Source: Arthrobacter sp. PvP023 (GTDB lineage: Bacteria > Actinomycetota > Actinomycetes > Actinomycetales > Micrococcaceae). From it: a stretch of DNA of 64,000 nt. Positions 53,585 through 64,000 of this stretch are shown in pieces. Under the pieces are notes generated by a model that saw only the letters and a program-made list of their open reading frames with translations, was not told the origin of the DNA and searched no databases. Numbering within the stretch: the first letter of the stretch is position 1; each line of letters begins with the position of its first letter. Where the stretch lies: positions 2,046,001 to 2,110,000 of the forward strand of contig NZ_JAFIBI010000001.1 of NCBI RefSeq assembly GCF_017832975.1. The letters run 5' to 3'. A program made the translations under genes and the position numbers.

Positions 53585-54453
53585 TCGAACAGCACTCCTT
53601 CGAAACCTGCTGAGTAGGCGGCACTTCCGTCCGAGAAGACCGTAAGCCAGGAAAAATCAAAATCCTGCTCAAGCGCCTGGCCGGAAACGAAGAACAACGC
53701 CGTGGCCAGGGCGTCGGCCGTCATGGCATTCCCGGCGAGTGCCCACGTGGTAACCACTTTTTTGACCGGAGTCCCCGTGGTGCCGTCCAGCACATGGTGA
53801 AGCCCGTCTCCCCAGGCCCGGCGGTTGGCTGCCGAGGCGCACAGGGCTCCCGTTCCCAGGCTGATCGTGCCGATGGCACGGCCTGGATCGTAAGGGTGCT
53901 CCAAGCCCACGGATACCGGCACGGGGCCGGAATTGAGCAGGTCGCCGCTGGCATCGATGAAGTATTCCGTGATGCCCTGCGACCGGAGTTCCGTGGCGAG
54001 CAAATCTGCGAGCTGCCCCTTGCCGGCGGCGCCGACGTCCAGCACCACGGGAGCGCTGGTGGTCACCACGGTGTCCTGCCAGTCCAGCACCTCTTCCCAC
54101 CGCGGGGCGGGCAGCGGGATTCCGCGCTGCCGGAGCGAATAATCCGGATCGTAGCCCAGCTGTTCCAGGCTGCCGCCGATCAGCGGTGTCATGGCGCCGT
54201 CCGTCAGCCGGTAGAGGCTCCGGTACAGGCGGCCCAGCGCGCCTGCACCGTCCGGCATGCGGAACCGGCCGGGCTCCCTGGCCGCCTGCGCCACGATCGA
54301 GTCAGGCCGGAAACGGGACCACGCGGCGTCGTACCTCTCCAGCGCGTCGAGCAGCCGGCGGCGCTGGCTGCCGTCCAAAGCGCCGGGCGTTGAAATCTCC
54401 CAGCTGGTTCCGATTCCGTCGAAACTGAACGCTGCCCAGCCCGGGTGCGGCAC
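53581..54453 (-). CDS. apbE: ApbE-type FMN transferase
   Basis: A 290-residue flavin transferase that joins FMN covalently to Thr or Ser of target proteins, using FAD. Family motifs: VVLDVGAAGKGQLADLLATE, FIDASGDLLNSG, HHVLDGTTGTPVKKV and AMTADALATALFFVSG. GTG at 54,453 follows GAGGAGA. No signal peptide is seen, although ApbE proteins usually act outside the membrane, so the site of action is open. The two genes around it encode its probable substrates. Confidence 0.92.
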   Translation of the reverse strand: MPHPGWAAFSFDGIGTSWEISTPGALDGSQRRRLLDALERYDAAWSRFRPDSIVAQAAREPGRFRMPDGAGALGRLYRSLYRLTDGAMTPLIGGSLEQLGYDPDYSLRQRGIPLPAPRWEEVLDWQDTVVTTSAPVVLDVGAAGKGQLADLLATELRSQGITEYFIDASGDLLNSGPVPVSVGLEHPYDPGRAIGTISLGTGALCASAANRRAWGDGLHHVLDGTTGTPVKKVVTTWALAGNAMTADALATALFFVSGQALEQDFDFSWLTVFSDGSAAYSAGFEGVLFE

Positions 54454-54493
54454 GTTGTCTCCTCTTGGCGTGGTAGGCGGGAACAGGGGGTAC

Positions 54494-54970
54494 TTACCGG
54501 GCTTCGGACTTGATCTTCTCCACGGCCTGGTTGAAGCCTCCACTCGTGAGCGAGGAACCGGCCACCTTGGAGACATTCAGCTCATCCAGCCTCTTGCCCA
54601 CGATCTGCGCCGCAATCCCGCCGGCGAACTCGCCCTGGAACTTCCGGGTGTTGGGGTTGGAAGGATGCTGGGTGATGTTCACGCCGGACACCGTGCCGCC
54701 CGAAAGCGTCAGCTCAACGCCCACCGTTTCCGTGCCGTTGGGGGAGACATAGTTTCCGTCCGCGCTGTAGGTGCCGTCCTTGTAGCCTGACGCGGCCGGG
54801 GAAGATCCGCCCGTCCCGGCGACCGGCGCGCTCCCGGTTGCTGCGCCCGGTGAAGCGGCAGCGGACTGGGCGGCGGGTGCCTGGGCGGACGGCGCGCAGC
54901 CGGCTACGGTTCCGATCAGGGACATGCCGGCGATGCCGACGAACAGGCTCTTGCGTACCGGGAAGCTCAT
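54494..54970 (-). CDS. FMN-binding domain lipoprotein
   Basis: A 158-residue exported lipoprotein. The signal peptide ends in LIGTVAGC (Cys25), followed by a 35-residue Ala/Ser/Pro linker and an FMN_bind domain (GYKDGTYSADGNYVSPNG, GTVSGVNITQHPSNPN). The flavin attachment site, usually SGATxTS, here reads AGSSLTSGGFNQAV, so the acceptor would be Ser140 and not Thr. It is first in the operon with ApbE and the membrane reductase and would be the outermost electron carrier. Confidence 0.88.
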   Translation of the reverse strand: MSFPVRKSLFVGIAGMSLIGTVAGCAPSAQAPAAQSAAASPGAATGSAPVAGTGGSSPAASGYKDGTYSADGNYVSPNGTETVGVELTLSGGTVSGVNITQHPSNPNTRKFQGEFAGGIAAQIVGKRLDELNVSKVAGSSLTSGGFNQAVEKIKSEAR

Positions 54971-55135
54971 GCAGGGCTCGTTTCGTGTAGTTGCAGGCAG
55001 TTACAGGATGGACAACGTCGGAATCAGCGTAATGGTTCAGCCTGTGACCAAGCCCATGCCTTCCTGTGCACGCAATAGGCGTCATGGCGTTCCCCCGATT
55101 CCGCGGCTTTCGCGGGCCACCGGTAGGCTAGATGC

Positions 55136-56800
55136 GTGACTCCCGAAGAACTCTCCCTCGCCATATCCGCCTGCCTGAAAGACGCCGTCGCCGCCGGTGA
55201 AATCACTCTTTCCGCGTCCGCCGTGCCGGACGAGGTGCGCGTGGAGCGGCCGAAGAACCGGGACCACGGCGACTGGGCCACCAACATTGCCCTCCAGCTT
55301 TCCAAGCAGGCAGGCGTCAATCCCCGGGAATTCGCCACCATCCTCAGCACCCGGCTCACGACCATCGACGGCGTGTCAGCCGTGGACATCGCGGGCCCGG
55401 GCTTCTTGAACATCACGGTTGACGCCGCGGCCGCAGGGGCTCTCGCCAAAGCCATCGTCGAAGCCGGCCCGGAGTACGGTACCAACTCGGCGCTCGCGGG
55501 GCATGTGGTCAACATGGAATTCGTCTCCGCCAACCCCACCGGTCCGCTGCACATCGGCCACACCCGCTGGGCGGCGCTGGGCGACTCGATCGCACGGGTG
55601 CTCCGGGCTTCAGGCGCAAAGGTCACCGCCGAGTACTACATCAATGACGCCGGATCGCAGATGAACGTCTTTGCGCATTCCGTGCTCTCCCGCCTGCACG
55701 GCCGCGGCGTGCCTGAGGGCGGCTACCCCGGTGAGTACATTTCCGAGCTGGGCCACCATGTCCTGACGGAACACCCGGACATCCGGGAACTGACCGACGT
55801 AGCGGCACTGCCGGTGATCCGCGGGGCCGCGTACAAGGCACAGATGAAGGACATCAAGGACACCCTCGCCGACTTCGGCGTCGCCTTTGACGTCTACTTC
55901 TCGGAGCAGGAGCTGCACGACGCCGGCGCCATCGAAAGTGCCGTCGCCCGCCTTCGCGAGCAGGGCCACGTGTTCGACGACGGCGGTGCCGTCTGGCTGC
56001 GCACCACGGACTTCGGTGACGACAAGGACCGGGTGATGATCCGGGCGAACGGCGAACCGACCTACTTCGCCGCGGATGCCGCGTACTACCTGTCCAAGAA
56101 GGACCGCGGCTACGACCAGAAGATCTACCTGTTGGGAGCAGACCACCACGGCTACATCAACCGGCTGAAGGCCATCGCCGCCGCCGCCGGAGACGATCCC
56201 GAGGCCAACATTGAGGTCCTGATCGGCCAGCTCGTGTCGGTGAACGGCGCCAAGCTGTCCAAACGCGCGGGCAACATCATCGAACTCAAGGACCTCATTT
56301 CCTGGCTGGGCAAGGACGCCGTCCGTTATTCGCTGGCGCGGTTCCCGGCGGACTCCCCGCTCACGCTGGATCCCGAGCTCCTGAAGAAGCACAGCAACGA
56401 GAACCCGGTGTTCTACGTCCAGTACGCGCATGCACGCTCCCGCGGCACAGCCCGCAACGCGGTGGCCGCCGGAGTGGACCGCCGCGTCGATGGAAAAGAC
56501 GCGTTCGACGCCGCGCTGCTCGACCACGCCACCGAGAATGAACTGCTGTCCTACCTGGGCAGCTACCCCTCCATCGTGGCCAAGGCCGCCGAGCTGCGCG
56601 AACCCCACCGCGTGGCCCGCCACCTGGAGGTCATCGCCGGCGCCTACCACCGCTGGTATGACGCCTGCCGTGTGGCGCCGCAGGGCGACGAGCCCATCAC
56701 CGACGTCAACCGCACGCGGCTGTGGCTCAACGATGCCACCAGCCAGGTGCTGGCCAACGGACTGGAACTGCTTGGCGTTTCGGCGCCGGAACGGATGTGA
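55136..56800 (+). CDS. argS: Arginyl-tRNA synthetase
   Basis: A 554-residue class I synthetase charging tRNA-Arg. The HIGH motif is NPTGPLHIGHTRWAALGD, the KMSKS-like site is VNGAKLSKRAGNII, and the C-terminal DALR anticodon domain is present (ENPVFYVQYAHARSRGTARN, DATSQVLANGLELLGV). The N-terminal additional domain starts LSLAISACLKDAVAAGE. Its stop overlaps the region of the lysA start, so it heads the amino-acid operon, as in other actinobacteria. Confidence 0.97.
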   Translation: MTPEELSLAISACLKDAVAAGEITLSASAVPDEVRVERPKNRDHGDWATNIALQLSKQAGVNPREFATILSTRLTTIDGVSAVDIAGPGFLNITVDAAAAGALAKAIVEAGPEYGTNSALAGHVVNMEFVSANPTGPLHIGHTRWAALGDSIARVLRASGAKVTAEYYINDAGSQMNVFAHSVLSRLHGRGVPEGGYPGEYISELGHHVLTEHPDIRELTDVAALPVIRGAAYKAQMKDIKDTLADFGVAFDVYFSEQELHDAGAIESAVARLREQGHVFDDGGAVWLRTTDFGDDKDRVMIRANGEPTYFAADAAYYLSKKDRGYDQKIYLLGADHHGYINRLKAIAAAAGDDPEANIEVLIGQLVSVNGAKLSKRAGNIIELKDLISWLGKDAVRYSLARFPADSPLTLDPELLKKHSNENPVFYVQYAHARSRGTARNAVAAGVDRRVDGKDAFDAALLDHATENELLSYLGSYPSIVAKAAELREPHRVARHLEVIAGAYHRWYDACRVAPQGDEPITDVNRTRLWLNDATSQVLANGLELLGVSAPERM

Positions 56801-56805
56801 CCGCC

Positions 56806-58299
56806 ATGACCGGGAATTCCTTGAACCAAGCATCCCCCCTGGCCCCGGAGTGGCTTGCCGTGCCGGCCGACCTCAATGCACTCCACGAGCCCATGTGGGC
56901 CGCCGGGGTTGCCCGGAACGACGCCGGCGAACTCGCCATTGACGGCATTCCGGTCAGCGAGCTCCAACGCGAGTTCGGCACACCGCTGTTCGTGATGAGC
57001 GAGAACGACTTCCGGGCCCGGGCGCGCGCTTTCAGTGATGCCTTCAACAACGCCTTCGCCGACATCTGCGGGGGAGTGGACGTCTACTACGCCGGGAAGT
57101 CGTTCCTGTGCACCGCGGTTGTCCGCTGGGTGGAGGAAGAAGGGCTGCGCCTGGACACCGCCTCCGGCGGGGAACTCGCCGTCGCCGCCCGCGCCGGCAT
57201 CCCGGGAGCGGACGTCGCCCTGCACGGAAACAACAAATCCGACGCCGAGATCCACCGGGCCCTGGACATGAAGCTGGGCCGGATCGTGGTGGACAGCCTT
57301 GCCGAGCTGGACCGCATCGCCGCGATCGCGTCTGCCCGCGGCGAGACCGCAAAAGTGATGCTCCGGCTCACCCCCGGAGTGCACGCGCACACTCACGAGT
57401 TCATTGCCACCGCCCATGAGGACCAGAAGTTCGGCCTCTCCATGGCAGAGGACTCCACGGACCAGGCCGGCCTGTCCGCGGCGGAGGAGGCCGTGGCCGC
57501 CGCCACCGGCCACGCCGGCATCGAGCTCCTGGGCCTGCACTGCCACATCGGCTCGCAGATCTTCGAACCGGACGGCTTCGCGCTGGCAGCGGTAAAGCTG
57601 CTCCGTTTCCTGGCTGCAATGCAGGAAAAGTACTCCATCGTCCTGCCTGAGCTGGACCTCGGCGGCGGCTACGGCATCGCCTACACGCCGGTGGACACCC
57701 CCCGGCCCGCCGCCGAGATCGCCCAGGCGATGGCCGCCGTCGTGCGTTCCACCTGCAACGAGCTGGGCATCACGGCCCCCCGGATCTCGATCGAGCCGGG
57801 GCGCGCCATCGTGGGCACCTCCACGTTCACCCTTTACGAAGTGGGAACGCTCAAGACCGTCCGCGTCGACGCGCCGGCCGCCGCGGACGGCACAGCCGCC
57901 GACCAGGCAGGAAATGCTGCCAAAAACGTTACGTACCCGCGCCGCTATGTGTCGGTGGACGGCGGCATGAGCGACAACGCCCGCCCGGTGCTCTACGACG
58001 CGGATTATTCGGCGATCGTGGCCTCGCGGACCTCCGGCGCGGCACCGCAGTTGTCCCGCGTAGTGGGCAAACATTGCGAGAGCGGCGACATAGTTGTTAG
58101 AGATGTATATCTGCCCGAGGACGTGGCAGCCGGTGATCTGCTCGCTGTACCGGGGACCGGCGCCTACTGCTGGGCCCTCTCCAGCAACTACAACTATCTG
58201 GCCCGGCCGGGCGTTGTCGCTGTGCGCGACGGATCAGCCCGGCTGATTGTCCGCGGGGAAACCGAACAAGATCTGCTGAACCGCGACATGGGAGTCTGA
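56806..58299 (+). CDS. lysA: Diaminopimelate decarboxylase
   Basis: Last step of lysine synthesis. About 497 residues, PLP barrel with the lysine in VYYAGKSFLCTAVVRWV, HCHIGSQIFEPDGF and the phosphate loop DLGGGYGIAY; the C-terminal beta domain has SVDGGMSDNARPVLYDADYS and CESGDIVVRDVYLPED. I take ATG at 56,806; GTG at 56,797 overlapping the argS stop is also possible. Followed immediately by hom. Confidence 0.96.
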   Translation: MTGNSLNQASPLAPEWLAVPADLNALHEPMWAAGVARNDAGELAIDGIPVSELQREFGTPLFVMSENDFRARARAFSDAFNNAFADICGGVDVYYAGKSFLCTAVVRWVEEEGLRLDTASGGELAVAARAGIPGADVALHGNNKSDAEIHRALDMKLGRIVVDSLAELDRIAAIASARGETAKVMLRLTPGVHAHTHEFIATAHEDQKFGLSMAEDSTDQAGLSAAEEAVAAATGHAGIELLGLHCHIGSQIFEPDGFALAAVKLLRFLAAMQEKYSIVLPELDLGGGYGIAYTPVDTPRPAAEIAQAMAAVVRSTCNELGITAPRISIEPGRAIVGTSTFTLYEVGTLKTVRVDAPAAADGTAADQAGNAAKNVTYPRRYVSVDGGMSDNARPVLYDADYSAIVASRTSGAAPQLSRVVGKHCESGDIVVRDVYLPEDVAAGDLLAVPGTGAYCWALSSNYNYLARPGVVAVRDGSARLIVRGETEQDLLNRDMGV

Positions 58300-59616
58300 A
58301 TGACTGAATTGCGAACCCTGAAGGTAGCCCTGCTGGGCTGTGGCAACGTTGGGGCCCAGGTGGCGCGGATTCTCATTGATGACGCCGACGCACTGGCCGC
58401 ACGCACCGGAGCCCGCCTGGAGCTGACCGGCATCGCCGTACGCACCATCGATGCACCCCGTGACGTTGAGCTGCCGCGGGAGCTTTTCACCACGGACGCA
58501 GACACCCTGGTCAAGGACGCGGACCTCGTGATCGAACTGATGGGCGGCATCGAACCTGCCCGTTCCCTGATCCTCGCCGCCATCCAGAACGGCGCCTGCG
58601 TGGTCACCGGCAACAAGGCGCTCCTGGCCCAGGACGGCCCCACGCTCTATGAAGCTGCGGACAAGGCAGGCGTCCAGCTGTCCTACGAAGCAGCGGTGGC
58701 CGGCGCCATCCCCATCCTGCGCCCCATCCGCGACAGCCTGTCCGGTGACCGCATTACGCGGGTGCTGGGCATCGTGAACGGCACCACCAACTTCATCCTC
58801 GACCAGATGGACACCACGGGCGCGACGTTCGCGGACGCCCTGGCTGAGGCGCAGCGCCTGGGCTACGCGGAGGCGGACCCCACGGCCGATGTGGGCGGAC
58901 TCGACGCCGCGGCCAAGGCAGCCATCCTCGCCTCGCTGTCCTTCCACACCCGTTTTGACCTGGAAAACGTCCATTGCGAAGGCATCACCGGAGTCAGCGC
59001 GGCGGACATCGCCGCGGCCAAGGACGCCGGGTTCGTCATCAAGTTGCTGGCCATTGCCGAGAAACTGACGGCCGCAGACGGCAGCGAGGGCGTGTCTGTC
59101 CGCGTCCACCCCACCCTGCTGCCGCGCGAGCACCCGCTGGCCGCCGTCCACGGTGCCTTCAACGCCGTCTTCGTTGAGGCCGAGAACGCCGGCGAGCTGA
59201 TGTTCTACGGCCAGGGCGCCGGCGGGACTCCCACGGCATCGGCCGTACTGGGCGACCTCGTCTCCGCCGCACGCCGGATCGTCCTTGGCGGACCCGCGCA
59301 GACCGAGACCACCATCGGCAAGGTTCCCGCCCTGCCGATCGACGCCGTCAACACGAGCTACTACATCGGCCTTGACGTTGCCGACCAGCCGGGTGTGCTG
59401 GCAAAGATCGCCCAATTGTTCGCGGAGCACGGCGTGTCCATCGAGATCATGCGCCAGACCATCCACCGCGATGCCGACTCCAATGTGGAATCGGCCGAAC
59501 TGCGGATCGTCACCCACCGCGCAACCGAAGCTGCACTGGCAGCAACCGTCCAGGCCGTGAAGGGCCTCGACGTCATCAATTCCGTTACATCCGTACTGCG
59601 GGTAGAAGGAGTCTAA
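58300..59616 (+). CDS. hom: Homoserine dehydrogenase
   Basis: Reduces aspartate semialdehyde to homoserine, the branch to threonine and methionine. 438 residues: NAD(P) fold (VALLGCGNVGAQVARIL), catalytic domain (GIVNGTTNFILDQMDTTGAT, EADPTADVGGLDAAAKAAIL) and a C-terminal ACT domain (YYIGLDVADQPGVLAKIAQL) that gives threonine feedback in relatives. ATG follows the lysA stop directly. Confidence 0.97.
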   Translation: MTELRTLKVALLGCGNVGAQVARILIDDADALAARTGARLELTGIAVRTIDAPRDVELPRELFTTDADTLVKDADLVIELMGGIEPARSLILAAIQNGACVVTGNKALLAQDGPTLYEAADKAGVQLSYEAAVAGAIPILRPIRDSLSGDRITRVLGIVNGTTNFILDQMDTTGATFADALAEAQRLGYAEADPTADVGGLDAAAKAAILASLSFHTRFDLENVHCEGITGVSAADIAAAKDAGFVIKLLAIAEKLTAADGSEGVSVRVHPTLLPREHPLAAVHGAFNAVFVEAENAGELMFYGQGAGGTPTASAVLGDLVSAARRIVLGGPAQTETTIGKVPALPIDAVNTSYYIGLDVADQPGVLAKIAQLFAEHGVSIEIMRQTIHRDADSNVESAELRIVTHRATEAALAATVQAVKGLDVINSVTSVLRVEGV

Positions 59617-60723
59617 GTGGCTCACCAATGGCGCGGTGTCATCCGCGAATACGCTGATCGTTTGCCCGTAACGGAAAGCACCAAGGTCATCACCCTCGGT
59701 GAGGGCGGCACGCCGCTTGTCCACGCGCAGAAGCTCTCCGAGCTGACCGGTTCCACCGTGTACCTCAAGGTGGAAGGCATGAATCCCACCGGTTCCTTCA
59801 AGGACCGGGGCATGACCATGGCCATGACTGCTGCGGTGGCCTCCGGTGCCGAGGCCGTGGTGTGCGCCTCCACCGGGAACACCTCCGCGTCCGCGGCGGC
59901 GTATGCCACGGCAGCGGGCCTCAAGTGCGCGGTGCTGGTTCCCGAAGGCAAGATTTCCATGGGCAAGCTGAGCCAGGCGATCGCCCACGGCGCCACCCTC
60001 CTGCAGGTGGACGGGAACTTCGACAACTGCCTGGACATCGCCCGGAAGCTGGGGGAGTCCTACCCCGTCTTCCTGGTGAACTCCGTCAACCCTGCCCGGA
60101 TCCAGGGGCAGAAAACCGGCGCCTTCGAAGTTGTGGACGCACTCGGCGATGCCCCGGACATCCACGTCCTTCCGGTAGGGAATGCCGGTAACATCACCGC
60201 GTACTGGAAGGGCTACAAGGAGTACTCGGCACCGTTCGAATCCGACACTGCCGGAACCCTTCCCGCCGTGTCCACCAGGACCCCGCAGATGTGGGGCTTC
60301 CAGGCCGCCGGCGCGGCGCCGTTTGTCGCCGGCCACCCCATCACCGAGCCGGACACCATCGCGACGGCTATCCGGATCGGCAACCCCGCGTCCTGGGACG
60401 GTGCCATCGCCGCCCGTGACGAATCGGGCGGGCTGATCGAAGCCGTTACCGACGAGGAAATCCTGGCAGCGCACCGCTGGCTGTCCGCCAAGGAAGGCGT
60501 CTTCGTTGAACCCGGTTCCGCCGCCGGCGTTGCAGGCCTGATCAAGAAGCACGCCGCCGGGCAGGTCCCCGCCGGAAAGACCATCGTGATCACGGTGACC
60601 GGCCACGGCCTGAAGGACCCCCAGTGGGCGCTGCGCACCGAAGACGGCAGCGATGTCCAGCCCGTCAAGGTGTCCAACGATGTGGTCACCGTGGCCGCCG
60701 AGCTTGGCCTGGAAGAAAAATAG
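59617..60723 (+). CDS. thrC: Threonine synthase
   Basis: Converts phosphohomoserine to threonine. 368 residues, PLP lysine in [20 protein letters not shown], substrate loop [19 protein letters not shown], phosphate loop [18 protein letters not shown]. Short form of the enzyme, as in actinobacteria. GTG start directly after hom. Confidence 0.97.
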   Translation: MAHQWRGVIREYADRLPVTESTKVITLGEGGTPLVHAQKLSELTGSTVYLKVEGMNPTGSFKDRGMTMAMTAAVASGAEAVVCASTGNTSASAAAYATAAGLKCAVLVPEGKISMGKLSQAIAHGATLLQVDGNFDNCLDIARKLGESYPVFLVNSVNPARIQGQKTGAFEVVDALGDAPDIHVLPVGNAGNITAYWKGYKEYSAPFESDTAGTLPAVSTRTPQMWGFQAAGAAPFVAGHPITEPDTIATAIRIGNPASWDGAIAARDESGGLIEAVTDEEILAAHRWLSAKEGVFVEPGSAAGVAGLIKKHAAGQVPAGKTIVITVTGHGLKDPQWALRTEDGSDVQPVKVSNDVVTVAAELGLEEK

Positions 60724-60725
60724 CC

Positions 60726-61712
60726 TTGGAAACCACCCTCACCGTCCCGGCCGAGTCTGCCGCAGGCGCGCCGGCAGTCCCGGCCGGGCAGCTGGTGACC
60801 GTCCGCGTGCCTGCCACGAGCGCCAACCTCGGACCGGGATATGACAGCCTGGGACTGGCTCTTTCGCTGCACGACACGTTGACCGTGGAAACGCTCGGCA
60901 GCGGCGAGCTTGAATTCGAACTCAGCGGCGAAGGCGCGGAGACGCTCCCGCGGGACGCGAGCCACCTGGTGGTCAGGGCAATCACTGAGGCCCTGCACCG
61001 GCTTGGCTTCCGGCACGAGGGCCTCAGGATCACAGCAGACAACGTCAACCCGCACGGCCGCGGCCTGGGCTCCTCGGCTTCGGCCGTGGTGGCAGCCGTG
61101 ACCGCGGCGAACGCCCTGGTTCCGGAGGACTCGCGCCGCGGCAAGGACTGGATCCTGCAGCTTACCAGCGAAATGGAAGGCCACCCTGACAACGTCGCAC
61201 CGGCCATATTCGGCGGTCTGGCGCTGTCGTGGCAGGACAGTGACCAGTACAGCAGCACCTGCGCCACCGTGGCGGATTCCGTGATTCCCGTCGTCGCAGT
61301 ACCAGATTATGAACTGTCCACCGAAGCCGCGCGTGCGCTCCTGCCGGCGTCGGTGGGCCATCACGCCGCCGCGATGAACTCCGGCCGGGCCGCACTGCTC
61401 ATCCACGCACTCACCAGCAAGCCTGAATTCCTGCTGGCTGGCACGGAAGACTACCTCCACCAGAGCTACCGGGCTGAGGCCATGCGCCCCAGCGCGGACC
61501 TGATCCGAGCACTGCGCTACGCAGGATACGCGGCCGTTGTTTCCGGGGCCGGGCCAACTGTGCTGGTGCTGGCCAACGGGAAAGAAGAGGCAGCCGCGGT
61601 GGTGGACTTCATCGAGGCCTATACCCGGGCCAACACGCCGGATGTGGGATGGCGCGTGATGAAGCTGGCGGTGGACGTTGAAGGTGCTAAAGTGGGAGTG
61701 CACCGGCGGTAA
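60726..61712 (+). CDS. thrB: Homoserine kinase
   Basis: Phosphorylates homoserine. 328 residues of the GHMP kinase family: VRVPATSANLGPGYDSLGLA at the N-terminus, the ATP loop HGRGLGSSASAVVAAVTAA and EGHPDNVAPAIFGGLALSW, and the C-terminal VVSGAGPTVLVLA. TTG at 60,726, two bases after the thrC stop, has GGAAG upstream; the longer frame overlaps thrC and is rejected. Confidence 0.95.
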   Translation: METTLTVPAESAAGAPAVPAGQLVTVRVPATSANLGPGYDSLGLALSLHDTLTVETLGSGELEFELSGEGAETLPRDASHLVVRAITEALHRLGFRHEGLRITADNVNPHGRGLGSSASAVVAAVTAANALVPEDSRRGKDWILQLTSEMEGHPDNVAPAIFGGLALSWQDSDQYSSTCATVADSVIPVVAVPDYELSTEAARALLPASVGHHAAAMNSGRAALLIHALTSKPEFLLAGTEDYLHQSYRAEAMRPSADLIRALRYAGYAAVVSGAGPTVLVLANGKEEAAAVVDFIEAYTRANTPDVGWRVMKLAVDVEGAKVGVHRR

Positions 61713-62059
61713 TCCCGCAGGCAGTTAGTTATACGAACCAGAACCCGCAGTCAAAAGAATCCGATGTTGGCCATGGCGCCTGTCTGATCGTTTGCTGCTC
61801 TGAACTTCAACTGCGCAACATTCTCCGGTGCCGCCTGCTTGGTCTGTCGCAGGAATCTGCAGAATCGCTCTGCACCCCTGAACCGTCAGTCCGCCATTCC
61901 GGTCTTGTTGGAGTGTGCGAGGCGTATCAGTATCCGGCCCTGCTGGCCGAAATTCCATCCGGCAAGGCCGAAATCCGGCTGTAGATCTGAACTGCAGCCC
62001 AGATCAAATCATCGCGTCCAGCTCCCAGTCTGGACGCCGTCGAGGGGGAAGGATCCTTC
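61713..62059 (+). promoter_or_regulatory. Long leader of rho
   Basis: A 347-base gap without a convincing gene. It is relatively rich in unstructured pyrimidine stretches (CTGTCTGATCG, GCTCTGAACTTC, CTCCGGTGCC), which would suit Rho binding and self-attenuation as known for E. coli rho. I see no clear promoter consensus. Confidence 0.4.

Positions 62060-64000
<1,941 letters not shown>

Overview
The window reads as a chromosomal segment of a high-GC Gram-positive bacterium of the Micrococcaceae (Arthrobacter/Pseudarthrobacter type). This rests on several things visible in the sequence: a tmRNA with tag AKQTRTDFALAA, a SigR-type sigma factor paired with a zinc anti-sigma factor of the mycothiol system, a Kgd-type fused 2-oxoglutarate enzyme, a SAM-IV-type riboswitch, the 24-residue ribosomal protein bL37, a CBS-domain GuaB1, and a Rho factor with a large Arg/Asp/Asn-rich insertion. 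The species assignment is inference.

Region 1 to about 5,430 is accessory DNA. It holds a small XRE-type regulator, a protein made of two HNH/helix-turn-helix modules in tandem, an endonuclease VII-type nuclease, and an operon of an HNH protein with two small unknown proteins. It ends abruptly inside a gene for the tad pilus ATPase (cpaF/tadA), of which only the 3' end remains. The island has therefore replaced, or been joined to, the front of the tad locus. The rest of that locus (tadB, tadC, a Flp-like pilin, two TadE-like proteins, a TadG-like protein) follows intact to 9,306.

From 9,350 to 14,946 lies a core block: prfB, ftsE, ftsX, a coiled-coil M23 peptidase likely to act with FtsEX, smpB and ssrA (tmRNA) with a strong terminator. 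Then come small unknown genes, a fluC pair for fluoride export, a DtxR-type regulator, a methyltransferase, and a PLP enzyme of the cysteine desulfurase fold under a SAM-IV-type riboswitch (minus strand). hisN, rsgA, aroA and a DoxX protein form a minus-strand operon divergent from sigR-rsrA. The bL37 gene, a PadR regulator with a DUF4097 protein, a broken serine hydrolase, a GDSL-like protein and kgd fill 25,276 to 32,535.

guaB1, two CNNM/CBS membrane proteins, and a zinc uptake set (znuA, znuC, znuB, zur) occupy 32,846 to 40,494. Sulfur and redox genes follow (metallo-hydrolase, cysteine desulfhydrase-like enzyme, rhodanese, alcohol dehydrogenase, HIT protein), then hrpA, a GlxA-type regulator, a protealysin-like peptidase with its emfourin inhibitor gene, and tRNA-Arg(CCG).

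The most interesting accessory-function locus in the core is 52,064 to 54,970: an FMN-binding lipoprotein, an ApbE flavin transferase, and an NqrB/RnfD-like membrane domain fused to a ferredoxin reductase-like module. Together they look like a compact route for moving electrons from NAD(P)H through flavins to the cell surface. The window closes with argS, the lysA-hom-thrC-thrB amino-acid operon, and the start of rho, which runs off the end.
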